A stretch of 10,276 nucleotides of DNA from Lachnoclostridium phytofermentans (GTDB lineage Bacteria > Bacillota > Clostridia > Lachnospirales > Lachnospiraceae): NCBI GenBank assembly GCA_003526525.1, contig DPVV01000294.1, forward strand, positions 1 to 10,276, read 5' to 3'. A model generated the notes under the pieces. The model worked only from the letters and a program-made list of their open reading frames with translations, was not told the DNA's origin and searched no databases. The position numbers and the translations under genes were made by a program. Position 1 is the first letter of the stretch. Each line of letters begins with the position of its first letter. This document shows positions 1 to 8,048 of this stretch, piece after piece.

Positions 1-30
1 GGGATTGGTGTGCGGTTTATTTAAGAAGTC

Positions 31-57
31 TATAATGAAAATAATTTAATGAGGTGG
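31..57 (+). promoter_or_regulatory. possible promoter -10 box and ribosome binding site ahead of a small ORF
   Basis: A perfect TATAAT lies at 31-36 and a strong Shine-Dalgarno-like GAGGTGG at 51-57, seven bases ahead of an ATG at 65. No good -35 hexamer is seen at the usual distance (the nearest, TTGGTG at 5-10, would need a 20-base spacer). The first 24 bases read GIGVRFI-stop in frame 1, which could be the end of an upstream gene, but seven codons cannot establish that. Confidence 0.3.
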
Positions 58-64
58 TAACATT

Positions 65-121
65 ATGAAACACACTGTTAGGAGCATTTCGGTAATTTTG
101 ATGTTAATAACAATCTTCTAG
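65..121 (+). CDS. small hydrophobic peptide ORF (18 aa), possibly a broken signal-peptide gene
   Basis: The ORF starts at an ATG seven bases after a GAGGTGG ribosome binding site and encodes MKHTVRSISVILMLITIF before TAG. The composition, basic start then a hydrophobic run, is that of the front of a signal peptide or of a tiny membrane peptide. After a shift of one frame near the stop the reading continues NLLGIPSTVIKK before another stop, so a frameshift relic of a slightly longer peptide is possible. It has its own -10-like box upstream and a hairpin with T-run downstream (205-247), so it could form a short independent transcript. I do not recognise it and coding status is unproven. Confidence 0.3.
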   Translation: MKHTVRSISVILMLITIF

Positions 122-204
122 GGATACCGAGTACAGTAATTAAAAAGTAGTTGTAGCAATATAAGAGCGGTAGCAATTCCGCTTTACTATCCCATTCGAA
201 TACA

Positions 205-247
205 GCCCCTACTAACGGTTTCGTGAGCCGTCAGCAGTGGCTTTTTT
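205..247 (+). terminator. imperfect hairpin with T-run, likely rho-independent terminator
   Basis: A 14-position stem (205-218 with 228-241) around a 9-base loop is followed by TTTTTT at 242-247 and further T-rich sequence. On the + strand 11 of 14 positions pair. On the opposite strand two of the three mismatches become G-U pairs, giving 13 of 14, but no T-run follows on that side. A smaller GCGG/CCGC hairpin lies at 167-182. It probably ends transcription coming from the left, before the purM leader. Confidence 0.6.
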
Positions 248-484
248 ATTTTTAAAAACATCTGAATATAACAGAAACCGAGGCATTATTGTATACTCTA
301 GCTTATAGGTTTATAAGTTAGATTAATAAATCAGATAAGAAATCAAGAATGGAAAATTAACGACAAAGGATAGAACCTATGGTAGAATAATATTCATAAA
401 TAGGATATGGACAAGAGAATAAAGGCTGATTAATAATCTTTAGATATAAAATAGCAACTAAGAGAAAATTCAAAACACATGATC
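248..484 (+). promoter_or_regulatory. AT-rich purM leader with a candidate promoter
   Basis: This gene-free leader holds a candidate sigma-A promoter: ACGACA at 360-365 (4 of 6 to TTGACA), a 17-base spacer, and TAGAAT at 383-388 (5 of 6 to TATAAT). That would give a 5' leader of roughly 100 bases before purM. I looked for a purine riboswitch core and found none. No other structure stands out. If the promoter is real, purM-purN start a transcription unit here rather than continuing from an upstream pur gene. Confidence 0.35.
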
Positions 485-490
485 AGGAGG
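485..490 (+). promoter_or_regulatory. purM ribosome binding site that fixes the start
   Basis: AGGAGG is complementary to the 16S rRNA 3' end and lies six bases before the ATG at 497. An in-frame ATG at 479 is upstream of this site and would place the ribosome binding site inside the gene, so 497 is the better start. Confidence 0.85.
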
Positions 491-496
491 GTACCC

Positions 497-1522
497 ATGG
501 ATTACAAGAAAGCAGGAGTAGACATTGAAGCAGGTTATAAGGCTGTAGAACTGATGAAGAAACATATTCAGGGAACGATGAGAAGTGAGGTATTAACGGG
601 AATTGGTGGTTTCTCGGGTGCATTTTCCTTAACCTCTTTTAAAGACATGGAGGAACCTACTTTAGTATCTGGTACAGATGGCGTTGGTACAAAGCTAAAA
701 CTTGCCTTTATATTAGATAAGCACGATACCATAGGGATTGATTGTGTAGCTATGTGCGTAAATGATATTGCTTGTGCGGGCGGTGAACCATTATTTTTCT
801 TAGATTATATTGCCTGTGGAAAAAATGAACCGGAGAAGATTGCAACGATTGTTAGTGGTGTTGCAGAAGGATGTAAACAGTCGAATGCTGCTTTAATTGG
901 TGGGGAAACAGCTGAAATGCCTGGTTTTTATCCAGTAGAAGAATACGATCTTGCGGGATTCGCAGTTGGTATCGTTGATAGAAAGAAATTAATTACGGGT
1001 GATAAATTAAAACATGGAGATGTATTAATTGGAATTGCCTCTTCGGGTATTCATAGCAATGGATATTCCTTGGTACGTAAGGTGTTTCGAATGGAGAGAG
1101 AAGCACTTAACACTTATTATGAAAGCCTATCAGGTACACTTGGTGAAGTTCTTCTAACACCAACGAAAATCTATGTGAAAGCACTGAATAGTTTAAAGAC
1201 TGGGAATGTGGAAATAAAAGCTTGCTCTCATATCACGGGTGGAGGATTCTATGAGAATATTCCAAGAATGTTAAGAGAAGGCGTTACCGCTCTTGTAAAA
1301 AAAGATTCTTATGTAATTCCTCCTATTTTTCATATGCTACAAAAAGATGGCAACATAGAAGAGCATATGATGTATAATACCTACAATATGGGGATTGGTA
1401 TGATGATTGCTGTTGATAAAACAGATGCAGACAAAGCAGTGAGCTTACTTAATGCAGCTGGTGAAACTGCATATATTATCGGTGAGATTCAGGATGGAGA
1501 GAAAGGAATCTGTCTATGCTAA
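497..1522 (+). CDS. purM: phosphoribosylformylglycinamidine cyclo-ligase (AIR synthetase)
   Basis: PurM catalyses the fifth step of de novo purine synthesis in the cytoplasm: FGAM + ATP gives AIR + ADP + phosphate. The product from the ATG at 497 is 341 residues, about the family length (roughly 345). Family signatures are visible: SGTDGVGTK at 58-66 (N-terminal nucleotide-binding loop), DCVAMCVND at 82-90, [11 protein letters not shown] at 135-145, LLTPTKIYV in the middle, HITGGG at 245-250 and a late NMGIG. No key motif is missing. The last seven bases overlap the start of purN (ATGCTAA), which indicates translational coupling. A six-codon upstream extension to 479 is rejected because AGGAGG sits inside it. 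The identification is very secure; the promoter assignment is not. Confidence 0.97.
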   Translation: MDYKKAGVDIEAGYKAVELMKKHIQGTMRSEVLTGIGGFSGAFSLTSFKDMEEPTLVSGTDGVGTKLKLAFILDKHDTIGIDCVAMCVNDIACAGGEPLFFLDYIACGKNEPEKIATIVSGVAEGCKQSNAALIGGETAEMPGFYPVEEYDLAGFAVGIVDRKKLITGDKLKHGDVLIGIASSGIHSNGYSLVRKVFRMEREALNTYYESLSGTLGEVLLTPTKIYVKALNSLKTGNVEIKACSHITGGGFYENIPRMLREGVTALVKKDSYVIPPIFHMLQKDGNIEEHMMYNTYNMGIGMMIAVDKTDADKAVSLLNAAGETAYIIGEIQDGEKGICLC

Positions 1523-2139
1523 GAATTGTGGTAATGGTATCAGGTGGTGGAACAAATCTACAAGCAATCATAGATAGTATACGAATAGGGCGTATTAGTA
1601 ATGCAGAAGTCGTATCAGTTATCAGCAATAAAAAGGATGCTTATGCCTTAACAAGAGCAAAGAACTATGGCATTGATGCTCGCAGTGTATCTCCCAAAGA
1701 CTTTGAGACAAGAGAAGAGTTTCATGAGGAACTTTTAAATACGATTAATGGCTACCTGCCAGACTTAATTGTACTCGCTGGATTTTTAGTAATATTACCA
1801 AAAGAGTTAGTGGCTAATTATCCGAACAAAATCATTAATGTTCATCCTTCCCTAATTCCATCGTTTTGTGGTGAAGGTTACTATGGACTTCGAGTTCACG
1901 AGGCTGTGTTAAAGAGAGGAAATAAAATAACAGGAGCAACCGTTCATTTCGTAGATGAAGGAACGGATTCCGGTCCGATTCTTTTACAAAAGGCGGTTAG
2001 TGTCTTGGTTGACGATACACCAGAAATCCTCCAAAAACGTGTGATGGAGGAAGCAGAGTGGATCATTCTTCCGCAGGCTATTGATGCAATAGCAAATGGA
2101 AGAGTTGAAATTAAGGATCATATAGCTATTGTGAGATAG
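1516..2139 (+). CDS. purN: phosphoribosylglycinamide formyltransferase (GAR transformylase)
   Basis: PurN transfers a formyl group from 10-formyltetrahydrofolate to GAR, giving FGAR, the third step of purine synthesis. The 207-residue product has the family length and begins with the phosphate-binding loop SGGGTNL at 9-15. The catalytic trio aligned to E. coli Asn106, His108 and Asp144 is present as N108 and H110 in INVHPSL and D151 in GTDSGP. A small insertion follows the HPSL motif (SFCGEGYYG, around residues 115-123), which I recall as usual in clostridial PurN. The ATG overlaps the purM stop region by seven bases and is preceded by a GAGAAAGGA ribosome binding site inside purM, so the two are almost certainly co-transcribed and coupled. 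Nothing looks broken. Confidence 0.97.
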   Translation: MLRIVVMVSGGGTNLQAIIDSIRIGRISNAEVVSVISNKKDAYALTRAKNYGIDARSVSPKDFETREEFHEELLNTINGYLPDLIVLAGFLVILPKELVANYPNKIINVHPSLIPSFCGEGYYGLRVHEAVLKRGNKITGATVHFVDEGTDSGPILLQKAVSVLVDDTPEILQKRVMEEAEWIILPQAIDAIANGRVEIKDHIAIVR

Positions 2140-2354
2140 TAGATGTCAGAAACTTCAGTTAAAATAGAGAGTTATATAGCGTTTTAAAATATAGAGATAT
2201 ATAATAAGGCGCCCTTACATCAAGAAATAGGTAAGGTGGGAATGATGATTAGTTATTCTTTGCAAATTTGAGTTTATATTACTAACATAAGCGTTAGTTT
2301 CATTACGACATAAGTTTGAGTCTCATAACTGGTAGCGCAGAAAAGAGGTAGATT
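2140..2354 (+). other. 215-base purN-purD spacer
   Basis: No credible gene lies here. It contains a CCTTAC/GTAAGG inverted repeat (around 2214-2237) without a T-run, a perfect ACTAAC/GTTAGT inverted repeat with a six-base loop (about 2281-2298), and a poor promoter candidate (TTGCAA at 2260-2265, 17 bases, TAACAT at 2283-2288). An eight-codon ORF follows an AAGGTGGG near 2232 but is too short to credit. The purD ribosome binding site AGAGGT is at 2344-2349. purH, often found at this position in Firmicutes, has left no remnant that I can read. Confidence 0.5.
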
Positions 2355-3626
2355 ATGAAAGTACTTATCGTAGGTGGTGGCGGTAGAGAGCATGCCATTG
2401 CAAGAAAAGTTTCAGAAAGCAAACGTGTTACTAAGATATATTGTGCACCCGGAAATGCGGGAATAGAAGAGGTTGCAGAGTGTGTTCCAATCAGTGCAAT
2501 GGAATTTGATAAATTAGTAGCGTTTGCAAAAGAAAAAGAAATTGACTTAACCATTATCGGTATGGATGATCCCCTCGTTGGTGGAATTGTGGATGTATTT
2601 GAAGACCAAGGGCTTAGAGTGTTTGGGCCAAGAAAGAATGCTGCCATGATTGAAGGTTCCAAGGCATTTTCGAAAGACTTAATGAAGAAGTACCATATTC
2701 CAACGGCTACTTATGAAACTTTTGCTTCTGCAGAGGAGGCGGTTCGCTATTTAAAAGCCTCTTCCTATCCGATTGTATTAAAAGCAGATGGTCTTGCACT
2801 TGGAAAAGGAGTATTGATTTGTAATACTTACGAAGAAGCTTGTGACGGGGTAAAAAGCATCATGCTTGATAAACAGTTCGGTTCAGCAGGTGATCGCATC
2901 GTTGTAGAGGAGTTTATGATTGGCCGTGAAGTGTCCGTATTAGCTTTTTGTGATGGAAAGACGATTAAACCTATGACAAGTGCACAAGATCATAAACGTG
3001 CCAAAGATGGTGATCAAGGCTTAAATACAGGCGGTATGGGAACATTCTCTCCTAGTCCATTCTACACCGAAGAAGTAGATGAATTCTGTAAGAAGTACGT
3101 TTATCAACCTACCATTGACGCTATGAAAAATGAAGGTAGAGATTTTACTGGTATCCTATTTTGTGGATTAATGTTAACCGAGAAGGGAACTAAGGTACTC
3201 GAATACAATGCTAGATTTGGGGATCCAGAGGCTCAGGTAGTGCTACCTCGTATGAAAAATGACATCATTGATGTAATGGAAGCTTGTATTGATGGAAGAC
3301 TACAAGAAGTTCCTTTGGAGTTTTACGATAATGCTGCGGTTTGTGTTGTGTTAGCATCGAATGGATATCCGGAACAATATGAAAAAGGATTTGTAATCGA
3401 TGGTCTTTCCGCATTTGAAGGAAAATCAGATTATTACGCTTTTCATGCAGGAACCAAGAGAACACACGAAGGTATCGTAACAAATGGAGGCAGAGTGTTA
3501 GGAGTAACTGCAACCGGAGAAGATTTGCATGAGGCACGTAAAAAAGCTTATGAAGCAACCGAATGGATTCAGTTTTCGAATAAATATAAGAGAAATGATA
3601 TTGGAAAAGCTATAGATGAAGCATAA
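2355..3626 (+). CDS. purD: phosphoribosylamine-glycine ligase (GAR synthetase)
   Basis: PurD joins glycine to phosphoribosylamine with ATP, giving GAR, the substrate of PurN; it is the second step of purine synthesis. The 423 residues match the usual 420-430. It starts with the N-domain glycine loop GGGGREHA (7-14), followed by the ATP-grasp parts: KADGLALGKG at 143-152, VVEEFMIGREVSV, the substrate region NTGGMG at 224-229, and the metal-binding signature EYNARFGDPE at 283-292, which is the PurD hallmark. The C-terminal part contains the family's VVLASNGYP and the late TNGGRVLGVTATG. The ATG is 5-6 bases after AGAGGT. It stands 215 bases from purN, so it is either in the same operon with a long spacer or has its own promoter. 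Confidence 0.97.
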   Translation: MKVLIVGGGGREHAIARKVSESKRVTKIYCAPGNAGIEEVAECVPISAMEFDKLVAFAKEKEIDLTIIGMDDPLVGGIVDVFEDQGLRVFGPRKNAAMIEGSKAFSKDLMKKYHIPTATYETFASAEEAVRYLKASSYPIVLKADGLALGKGVLICNTYEEACDGVKSIMLDKQFGSAGDRIVVEEFMIGREVSVLAFCDGKTIKPMTSAQDHKRAKDGDQGLNTGGMGTFSPSPFYTEEVDEFCKKYVYQPTIDAMKNEGRDFTGILFCGLMLTEKGTKVLEYNARFGDPEAQVVLPRMKNDIIDVMEACIDGRLQEVPLEFYDNAAVCVVLASNGYPEQYEKGFVIDGLSAFEGKSDYYAFHAGTKRTHEGIVTNGGRVLGVTATGEDLHEARKKAYEATEWIQFSNKYKRNDIGKAIDEA

Positions 3627-3627
3627 T

Positions 3628-3666
3628 ATATTAACAAAAGATATTAACAAAAGATATTAACAAAAG
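3628..3666 (+). repeat. three perfect 13-bp tandem repeats after purD
   Basis: The unit ATATTAACAAAAG occurs three times without a mismatch at 3628-3640, 3641-3653 and 3654-3666, beginning two bases after the purD stop. A shortened relative (ATAAGTTAAC) follows. It looks like slippage duplication in AT-rich 3' DNA. I see no coding role. Confidence 0.9.
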
Positions 3667-3798
3667 ATAAGTTAACTTGACAAGAAAAGCTAGCGAAATT
3701 CTTCTCTATATTTTATATAAAATGCTCTACTTTTTCTTGTTTATATAAAGGATTAACTTTTCTTATTTATGTATTTTAATGAAAATAACAGTTATGTA

Positions 3799-3836
3799 AT
3801 GAGCCGTTTCTTTATTCAGTGGAGCGGTTCATTTTT
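3799..3836 (+). terminator. rho-independent terminator downstream of purD
   Basis: A ten-pair stem (3799-3808 with 3823-3832, core GAGCCG/CGGTTC, including two G-U pairs) with a 14-base loop is followed by a T-rich tract at 3832-3836 and TATT. It ends the purine transcription unit about 170 bases after the purD stop and before the repeat-rich leader of the next gene. Confidence 0.75.
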
Positions 3837-4224
3837 ATTCATAACATGGAATGAATCGAGCATTTTTTTGAACCTATAAATGACTGGTAAATTAGAAATT
3901 ACGAATCGTTTTTTTAATTTAGATCATATCTGAAATCATACCTAAAACAAATATGGATCATATCTGAAATCATACCTAAAACATATATGGATTATATCTG
4001 AAATCATACCTAAAACATATCTGAATCATATCTGAAATCATTCCTAAAATATCTCATATTATCTATCATTTTCTATTAGATGCCATAATACTGCCATATC
4101 TCCCATTTAGTATGATAACGAATGAAAAAACGTGAAAAACAAAGAAATAAGTCGCTTTAGAGTTTTACCCATTTAAGCAAGTGACAAATTACGATGGTTA
4201 AAAAAGGGCGCCTAAGCGCTAGAA
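3837..4224 (+). other. gene-free upstream region of the autolysin gene
   Basis: This region of nearly 400 bases holds no gene. It contains two T7 runs after similar GAATCG motifs (about 3852-3869 and 3903-3916), the four 34-bp tandem repeats listed separately, and an AT-rich stretch without a convincing sigma-A promoter; TATGAT at 4111-4116 is the best -10 but has no good partner. A small GCGC-ctaa-GCGC hairpin at 4208-4219 lies just before the ribosome binding site. No ydaO-type (c-di-AMP) riboswitch signature, which often precedes wall hydrolases, is seen. Confidence 0.5.
3922..4057 (+). repeat. four 34-bp tandem repeats
   Basis: The copies are at 3922-3955, 3956-3989, 3990-4023 and 4024-4057. 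The shared core is ATCTGAAATCATACCTAAAA. Copies 1 and 2 differ at one base, copy 3 at two more, and copy 4 is the most decayed. At the copy joints the sequence reads ATATGGATCATAT, an imperfect palindrome with five-base arms (ATATG/CATAT). The period is not a multiple of three and there is no spacer diversity, so it is neither coding nor CRISPR. It could be an array of protein-binding sites 180-310 bases ahead of the autolysin start, or simple slippage DNA. Confidence 0.9.
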
Positions 4225-4230
4225 TTGAGG
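4225..4230 (+). promoter_or_regulatory. ribosome binding site choosing ATG 4236 for the autolysin
   Basis: TTGAGG ends five bases before the ATG at 4236. The earlier in-frame ATG at 4194 has no purine-rich site before it, and starting there would add 14 residues ahead of a normal signal peptide. An ATG at 4248 is possible but has a weaker site. Confidence 0.6.
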
Positions 4231-4235
4231 TTAGT

Positions 4236-7200
4236 ATGAGACTAGAAATGAAACACAAACGCTTAATTATATGGATATTATGCATCAGCATGTTGATTCC
4301 AAATATACTTTGGCAAAGACCAAATGCAGCTTATGCAGCAACAAAAGGGATTTGTACAGCATCCACGCTCTATGTTAGAAAAGGGCCGCAAACTTCGTAT
4401 GATAAGGTAACCTCAGGTGGCAAAGATGTTTATCTTGTTAAGGATCAAGAGGTAACAATATTATCGGAAAAAGACGGATGGTATGAGATTGAGGCAACAT
4501 TTGGTGGAAAAAAAATCAAAGGCTATTGTCTTGGAACCTACATAAAGAAAGTGGAGGGTACTGTAAGTAAACCAACGCCAACTAAAGCGCCTACAGCACC
4601 AAACGGTTCTTCAGCAACATATAAGTTAAGCCAACCAGCAACAGTAAATGCATCCCAATTAAATATTAGAAAAGATAACAATACCACAAGTTCTGTCTTA
4701 GGAACCTTAGTAAGTGGTGATTCCGTCACCGTAATAGGAACTAAGTGGAATGGTGGGGATTGTTGGTATCAAATCCAGACGAAATTAGACGGTAAAACAC
4801 TAACTGGATATGTTCTAGCTGTTTATGTCGATATGAATTATAAGAGCGGACTTTATGGTAAGATCCGTACCAATAATACTGCGATGCAACTTGACGCAGG
4901 TGAAGGAAACAAAACAGTAACGGCTGCAGATGGAACAAAGCTTATTTTAAATAAAAACCGTGCTGTATATTTAACCGGTGAAAAACGAATTGGAAATGAA
5001 AAATGGTTCTATGTCTATGTTACGATCGATGGCGCGAAATATTATGGCTATGTACCAGCAAGCCTTGTAGAGTTAGATGGAACCAAGGTGACGACAGGAG
5101 GTAATGAGTCAACCGGAGACGAGGATACCGAGGATAGTCAGGATAATTCAAATTCCGGTGGTAGCAGCGAAGAAGAGAATCAGACAGAAACTCCGAACAC
5201 TTCAACAACACCAGCAAGCCATAAGATAAATCTAGCTGGAAAAGTTAATGCAGAGGGAGTCAATGTAAGAAAAGATGCAACAACAGGAAGTGCTAAGGTA
5301 ACTTCTTTAAATAAAAACACCAGTGTGACCATAGTAAAAGAAAAGTACGACGGTAATGATAAGTGGAATCAGATATCCTTTGTTCAGGATAAGAAAACAG
5401 TGACTGGATATATGCTTAGTAAATATGTTACTGCATCAGTAGGAAGTGGATTTTATGCGAAACCTACCAAGGAGATCACTTATAAAAAGGTAGCTTCTCA
5501 AACAGCAGAGGATTTATATACCGATGATGGGGAGTTAATTACAGCAGCAAAAGGTTCCTATGTATGGGTGTCTGAGGAGAAAACAGTTGCTGGTACAAAG
5601 TGGTTCCGTATTAGCTATAAAGAGTCTACCGTTACTTATTTTGGATATGTAACTGAGAATGATTTAGAGTTAATTGGTAAGACAAAAGATACTGCAGGGA
5701 CTCCAACCCCAACCAGTACGCCGAAACCTACCGATGCGGTAAAGCCAACAGTAACTCCAACTCCAACGCTAAAACCAATCGATAAAAAGGAAGATTTTCA
5801 AATACCTGGTGTGATAACTGCATCAACACTAAATCTTAGACAAGATGCAACGACAAACAGCAAGGTACTAGGGACGCTTACGAAAAATACAAAACTAACC
5901 GTACTCAATCAGGTTAAGGTTGGAAGTGATATTTGGTACCGAGTAGCTGTTACTGTAAACAAGAAACAGACGATTGGACATGTTTTAAGTAATTATGTTA
6001 AATTAACATTAACTGATAAAGCGACAGCATCCATCCTAGCGAGTGATACGAAATTAAGATCAGCAGCAAAATCATCGGCTGGCTACGCGAAATATAAGAA
6101 CGGAACGATTGTAAATTTTGCTAAAAATACAAAGGTAACTGTAATATCAGAAGAAACTTCTGACGATAAATGGTTTAAGGTTTCCTATACAAAATCAGGA
6201 GAGTCAGTAACAGGTTATCTGAAAGCGAGCTCAGTTACACTAGTTGCTAACGGACCAGTACCTACTGCGACTCCGAAACCAACGGTGTCACCGACGCCAA
6301 AGCCAACAGTTTCACCGAAGCCTACGGTAGCACCGACGACGCAGCCAACGGTGGAACCAACGACGACGCCAAAACCAACAGCAAAGCCAAAGCCTACGGT
6401 GTCACCAAAACCATCGGCTACACCAACTCCAGCTGTTAAACTATTCACAGCGGATGGTATGATAATCAACGCAACTGCTTTAGTTGTAAAACAAGCTCCT
6501 GGTTATAGCAGTTCATTTGTTAAAAACAGCACAGGATATGCAGTAACACTTTATAATAACGATAAAGTGAAGGTAAACGGAAAGTATTACGAGGATAATA
6601 TCTATTGGTATAACATAAAATTCTCTCAAAGCGGAGTTGAATATTCGGGATATGTAAACGATTATTATGTTAAAATTGATGAATCAACGATAGTGGATGG
6701 AGATTCTTCCTCAAGTATTGAAACTCCAACGCCAACAATACCTGTAGTAAGTCAAGATTTTGAACAGCAATTAACAATGCAGGGCTTTCCAGATAGCTAT
6801 AAGCCATATTTACGTGCACTTCATGAGGCTTATCCAGAATGGACATTTGAGGCATATCACACTGGACTTGATTGGAATTCAGTAATTGATAATCAAAGTA
6901 TTCCTGGAAAGAATTTAATTTCAAATGGCAAAGGAATCGAGTGGAAATCATTAGAGGATAAGGCATACAACTGGAAGACAGATAGTTTTATTGTATATGA
7001 TGGTTCTACTTGGGTTACCGCTTCAAGAGATGCTACCATGTACTATATGGACCCAAGAAACTTCCTAGATGATAAGTCAATATACCAGTTTGAGGTACTT
7101 ACTTATAAAACCTCCTATCAAAATCTTAGTGGTGTTGAGAGCATTCTAAAGTTTACGCCTATGTATAATTCAAGTTATACTTATACTGACGAATTTGGAA

Positions 7201-8048
7201 TGACACAAAGTATTACTTATGGTGAGACCTTTATAAAAGCAGCAGAGTATTCTGGTGTAAGCCCTTATCATTTAGCTTCTCGTGTAAAGCAGGAGGTAGT
7301 GACGGGTACCTCTTCTTTAAGTAATAGTGTATCTGGTACTGTGAGTGGATGGGAAGGTTTATATAATTTCTATAATATTGGTGCTTATAACTCCACGGTA
7401 GCAGGTGGTGCAGTTGCAAATGGTTTAAAGTATGCAAAGAGTGGTAGCACAAATGCGACTTTAAATGTGAGGTCTTTGATCCCTTGGAACAATCGTTACC
7501 GTTCCATCGTAGGGGGAGCATTTATTATTGGTGATTCCTATATCAATCGAGGACAGGATACAATATACCTTCAAAAGTTTAATGTAACACCTACCTCTAC
7601 ACACGCTCATCAGTATATGTCGAATGTAGAAGCACCATTTTCTGAAGGAAAGAAAGTTGGTTTAGCTTACGCTGAGATTGGAAATCTCCCATTGGTATTT
7701 TCCATTCCTGTTTATTTAAATATGCCAAAGATACCATGTGCTGCACCAACAACAAAGTATAATCCGAACAATTATCTAAAGACATTGAGCGTTAAAGATC
7801 TAAACGGAAATGAATTGACATTAACACCAACATTTGACATACTAAATACAAAAGAATTCTTCCTAGTTGTACCTAACAGCTGTGAAGGAATTAATATATC
7901 TGCTTCTACAGTAAGTAGTAAGGCAGTACTTAGCGGTACCGGTGTTGTGCAATTAAATCCAGGGCATAACGAATTTACGATTGTAGTAATTGCTCAAAAT
8001 GGAGATTTACGTGAGTATACGATTTCAGTTGTACGAGAATTACAGTAA
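4236..8048 (+). CDS. secreted SH3-repeat N-acetylglucosaminidase (autolysin-like) with C-terminal cadherin-like domain
   Basis: Predicted exported peptidoglycan hydrolase of 1270 residues. A signal peptide (1-34, basic KHKR, hydrophobic core, cleavage after AYA) is followed by bacterial SH3-like repeats at about 38-106, 133-200, 205-280, 331-400, 401-481, 523-592, 593-670 and 737-816. Canonical (A) repeats carry NxRKD and TGYVLxxYV; divergent (B) repeats carry KWFxVSY and GYV. They run as A, A-B, A-B, A-B and a last mixed copy. Linkers are Pro/Thr-rich (107-132, 482-522, 671-736) or acidic (281-330). Residues 847-990 resemble the segment that precedes the catalytic domain in clostridial enzymes. 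The glucosaminidase domain (about 990-1117) has the presumed catalytic Glu1020 in SRVKQE and YNFYNIGA at 1043-1050. Residues 1179-1270 form a cadherin-like beta-sandwich, also found in the next gene. SH3 repeats probably bind the wall; there is no transmembrane anchor or LPXTG. The family is secure, the substrate inferred. Confidence 0.88.
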   Translation: MRLEMKHKRLIIWILCISMLIPNILWQRPNAAYAATKGICTASTLYVRKGPQTSYDKVTSGGKDVYLVKDQEVTILSEKDGWYEIEATFGGKKIKGYCLGTYIKKVEGTVSKPTPTKAPTAPNGSSATYKLSQPATVNASQLNIRKDNNTTSSVLGTLVSGDSVTVIGTKWNGGDCWYQIQTKLDGKTLTGYVLAVYVDMNYKSGLYGKIRTNNTAMQLDAGEGNKTVTAADGTKLILNKNRAVYLTGEKRIGNEKWFYVYVTIDGAKYYGYVPASLVELDGTKVTTGGNESTGDEDTEDSQDNSNSGGSSEEENQTETPNTSTTPASHKINLAGKVNAEGVNVRKDATTGSAKVTSLNKNTSVTIVKEKYDGNDKWNQISFVQDKKTVTGYMLSKYVTASVGSGFYAKPTKEITYKKVASQTAEDLYTDDGELITAAKGSYVWVSEEKTVAGTKWFRISYKESTVTYFGYVTENDLELIGKTKDTAGTPTPTSTPKPTDAVKPTVTPTPTLKPIDKKEDFQIPGVITASTLNLRQDATTNSKVLGTLTKNTKLTVLNQVKVGSDIWYRVAVTVNKKQTIGHVLSNYVKLTLTDKATASILASDTKLRSAAKSSAGYAKYKNGTIVNFAKNTKVTVISEETSDDKWFKVSYTKSGESVTGYLKASSVTLVANGPVPTATPKPTVSPTPKPTVSPKPTVAPTTQPTVEPTTTPKPTAKPKPTVSPKPSATPTPAVKLFTADGMIINATALVVKQAPGYSSSFVKNSTGYAVTLYNNDKVKVNGKYYEDNIYWYNIKFSQSGVEYSGYVNDYYVKIDESTIVDGDSSSSIETPTPTIPVVSQDFEQQLTMQGFPDSYKPYLRALHEAYPEWTFEAYHTGLDWNSVIDNQSIPGKNLISNGKGIEWKSLEDKAYNWKTDSFIVYDGSTWVTASRDATMYYMDPRNFLDDKSIYQFEVLTYKTSYQNLSGVESILKFTPMYNSSYTYTDEFGMTQSITYGETFIKAAEYSGVSPYHLASRVKQEVVTGTSSLSNSVSGTVSGWEGLYNFYNIGAYNSTVAGGAVANGLKYAKSGSTNATLNVRSLIPWNNRYRSIVGGAFIIGDSYINRGQDTIYLQKFNVTPTSTHAHQYMSNVEAPFSEGKKVGLAYAEIGNLPLVFSIPVYLNMPKIPCAAPTTKYNPNNYLKTLSVKDLNGNELTLTPTFDILNTKEFFLVVPNSCEGINISASTVSSKAVLSGTGVVQLNPGHNEFTIVVIAQNGDLREYTISVVRELQ
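6250..6431 (+). repeat. low-complexity Pro/Thr linker coding repeat
   Basis: Inside the autolysin gene, codons for repeated KPTVSP/KPTxxPTP units (protein residues about 673-733) form an irregular tandem repeat richer in ACG, CCG and CCA than the flanking DNA. It encodes the longest of the extended linkers, placed between the last SH3 A-B pair and the final SH3-like copy. Copy number in such linkers is prone to vary between strains. Confidence 0.75.

Noticed and set aside
479..496. Upstream in-frame ATG for purM
   Set aside because: The AGGAGG ribosome binding site lies inside this extension and serves the ATG at 497.
248..496. Purine riboswitch ahead of purM
   Set aside because: The conserved three-way-junction core bases of the purine riboswitch were not found.
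3677..3712. Promoter from TTGACA at 3677-3682
   Set aside because: The -35 is perfect, but at 17 bases there is only TCTTCT; TATATT needs a 24-base spacer, and the purD terminator follows directly.
3922..4057. CRISPR array
   Set aside because: The 34-bp units abut with no unique spacers and there are no cas genes.
4077..4100. Sigma-D type promoter (TAGA then GCCATATC)
   Set aside because: The spacing is 12 bases rather than about 15, and both boxes deviate from consensus.
4194..4235. Upstream in-frame ATG for the autolysin gene
   Set aside because: No ribosome binding site precedes it, and it would put 14 extra residues ahead of a standard signal peptide; ATG 4236 has TTGAGG at the right distance.
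3837..4235. ydaO (c-di-AMP) riboswitch ahead of a wall hydrolase
   Set aside because: The region is very AT-rich and lacks the GC-rich conserved motifs of that class.
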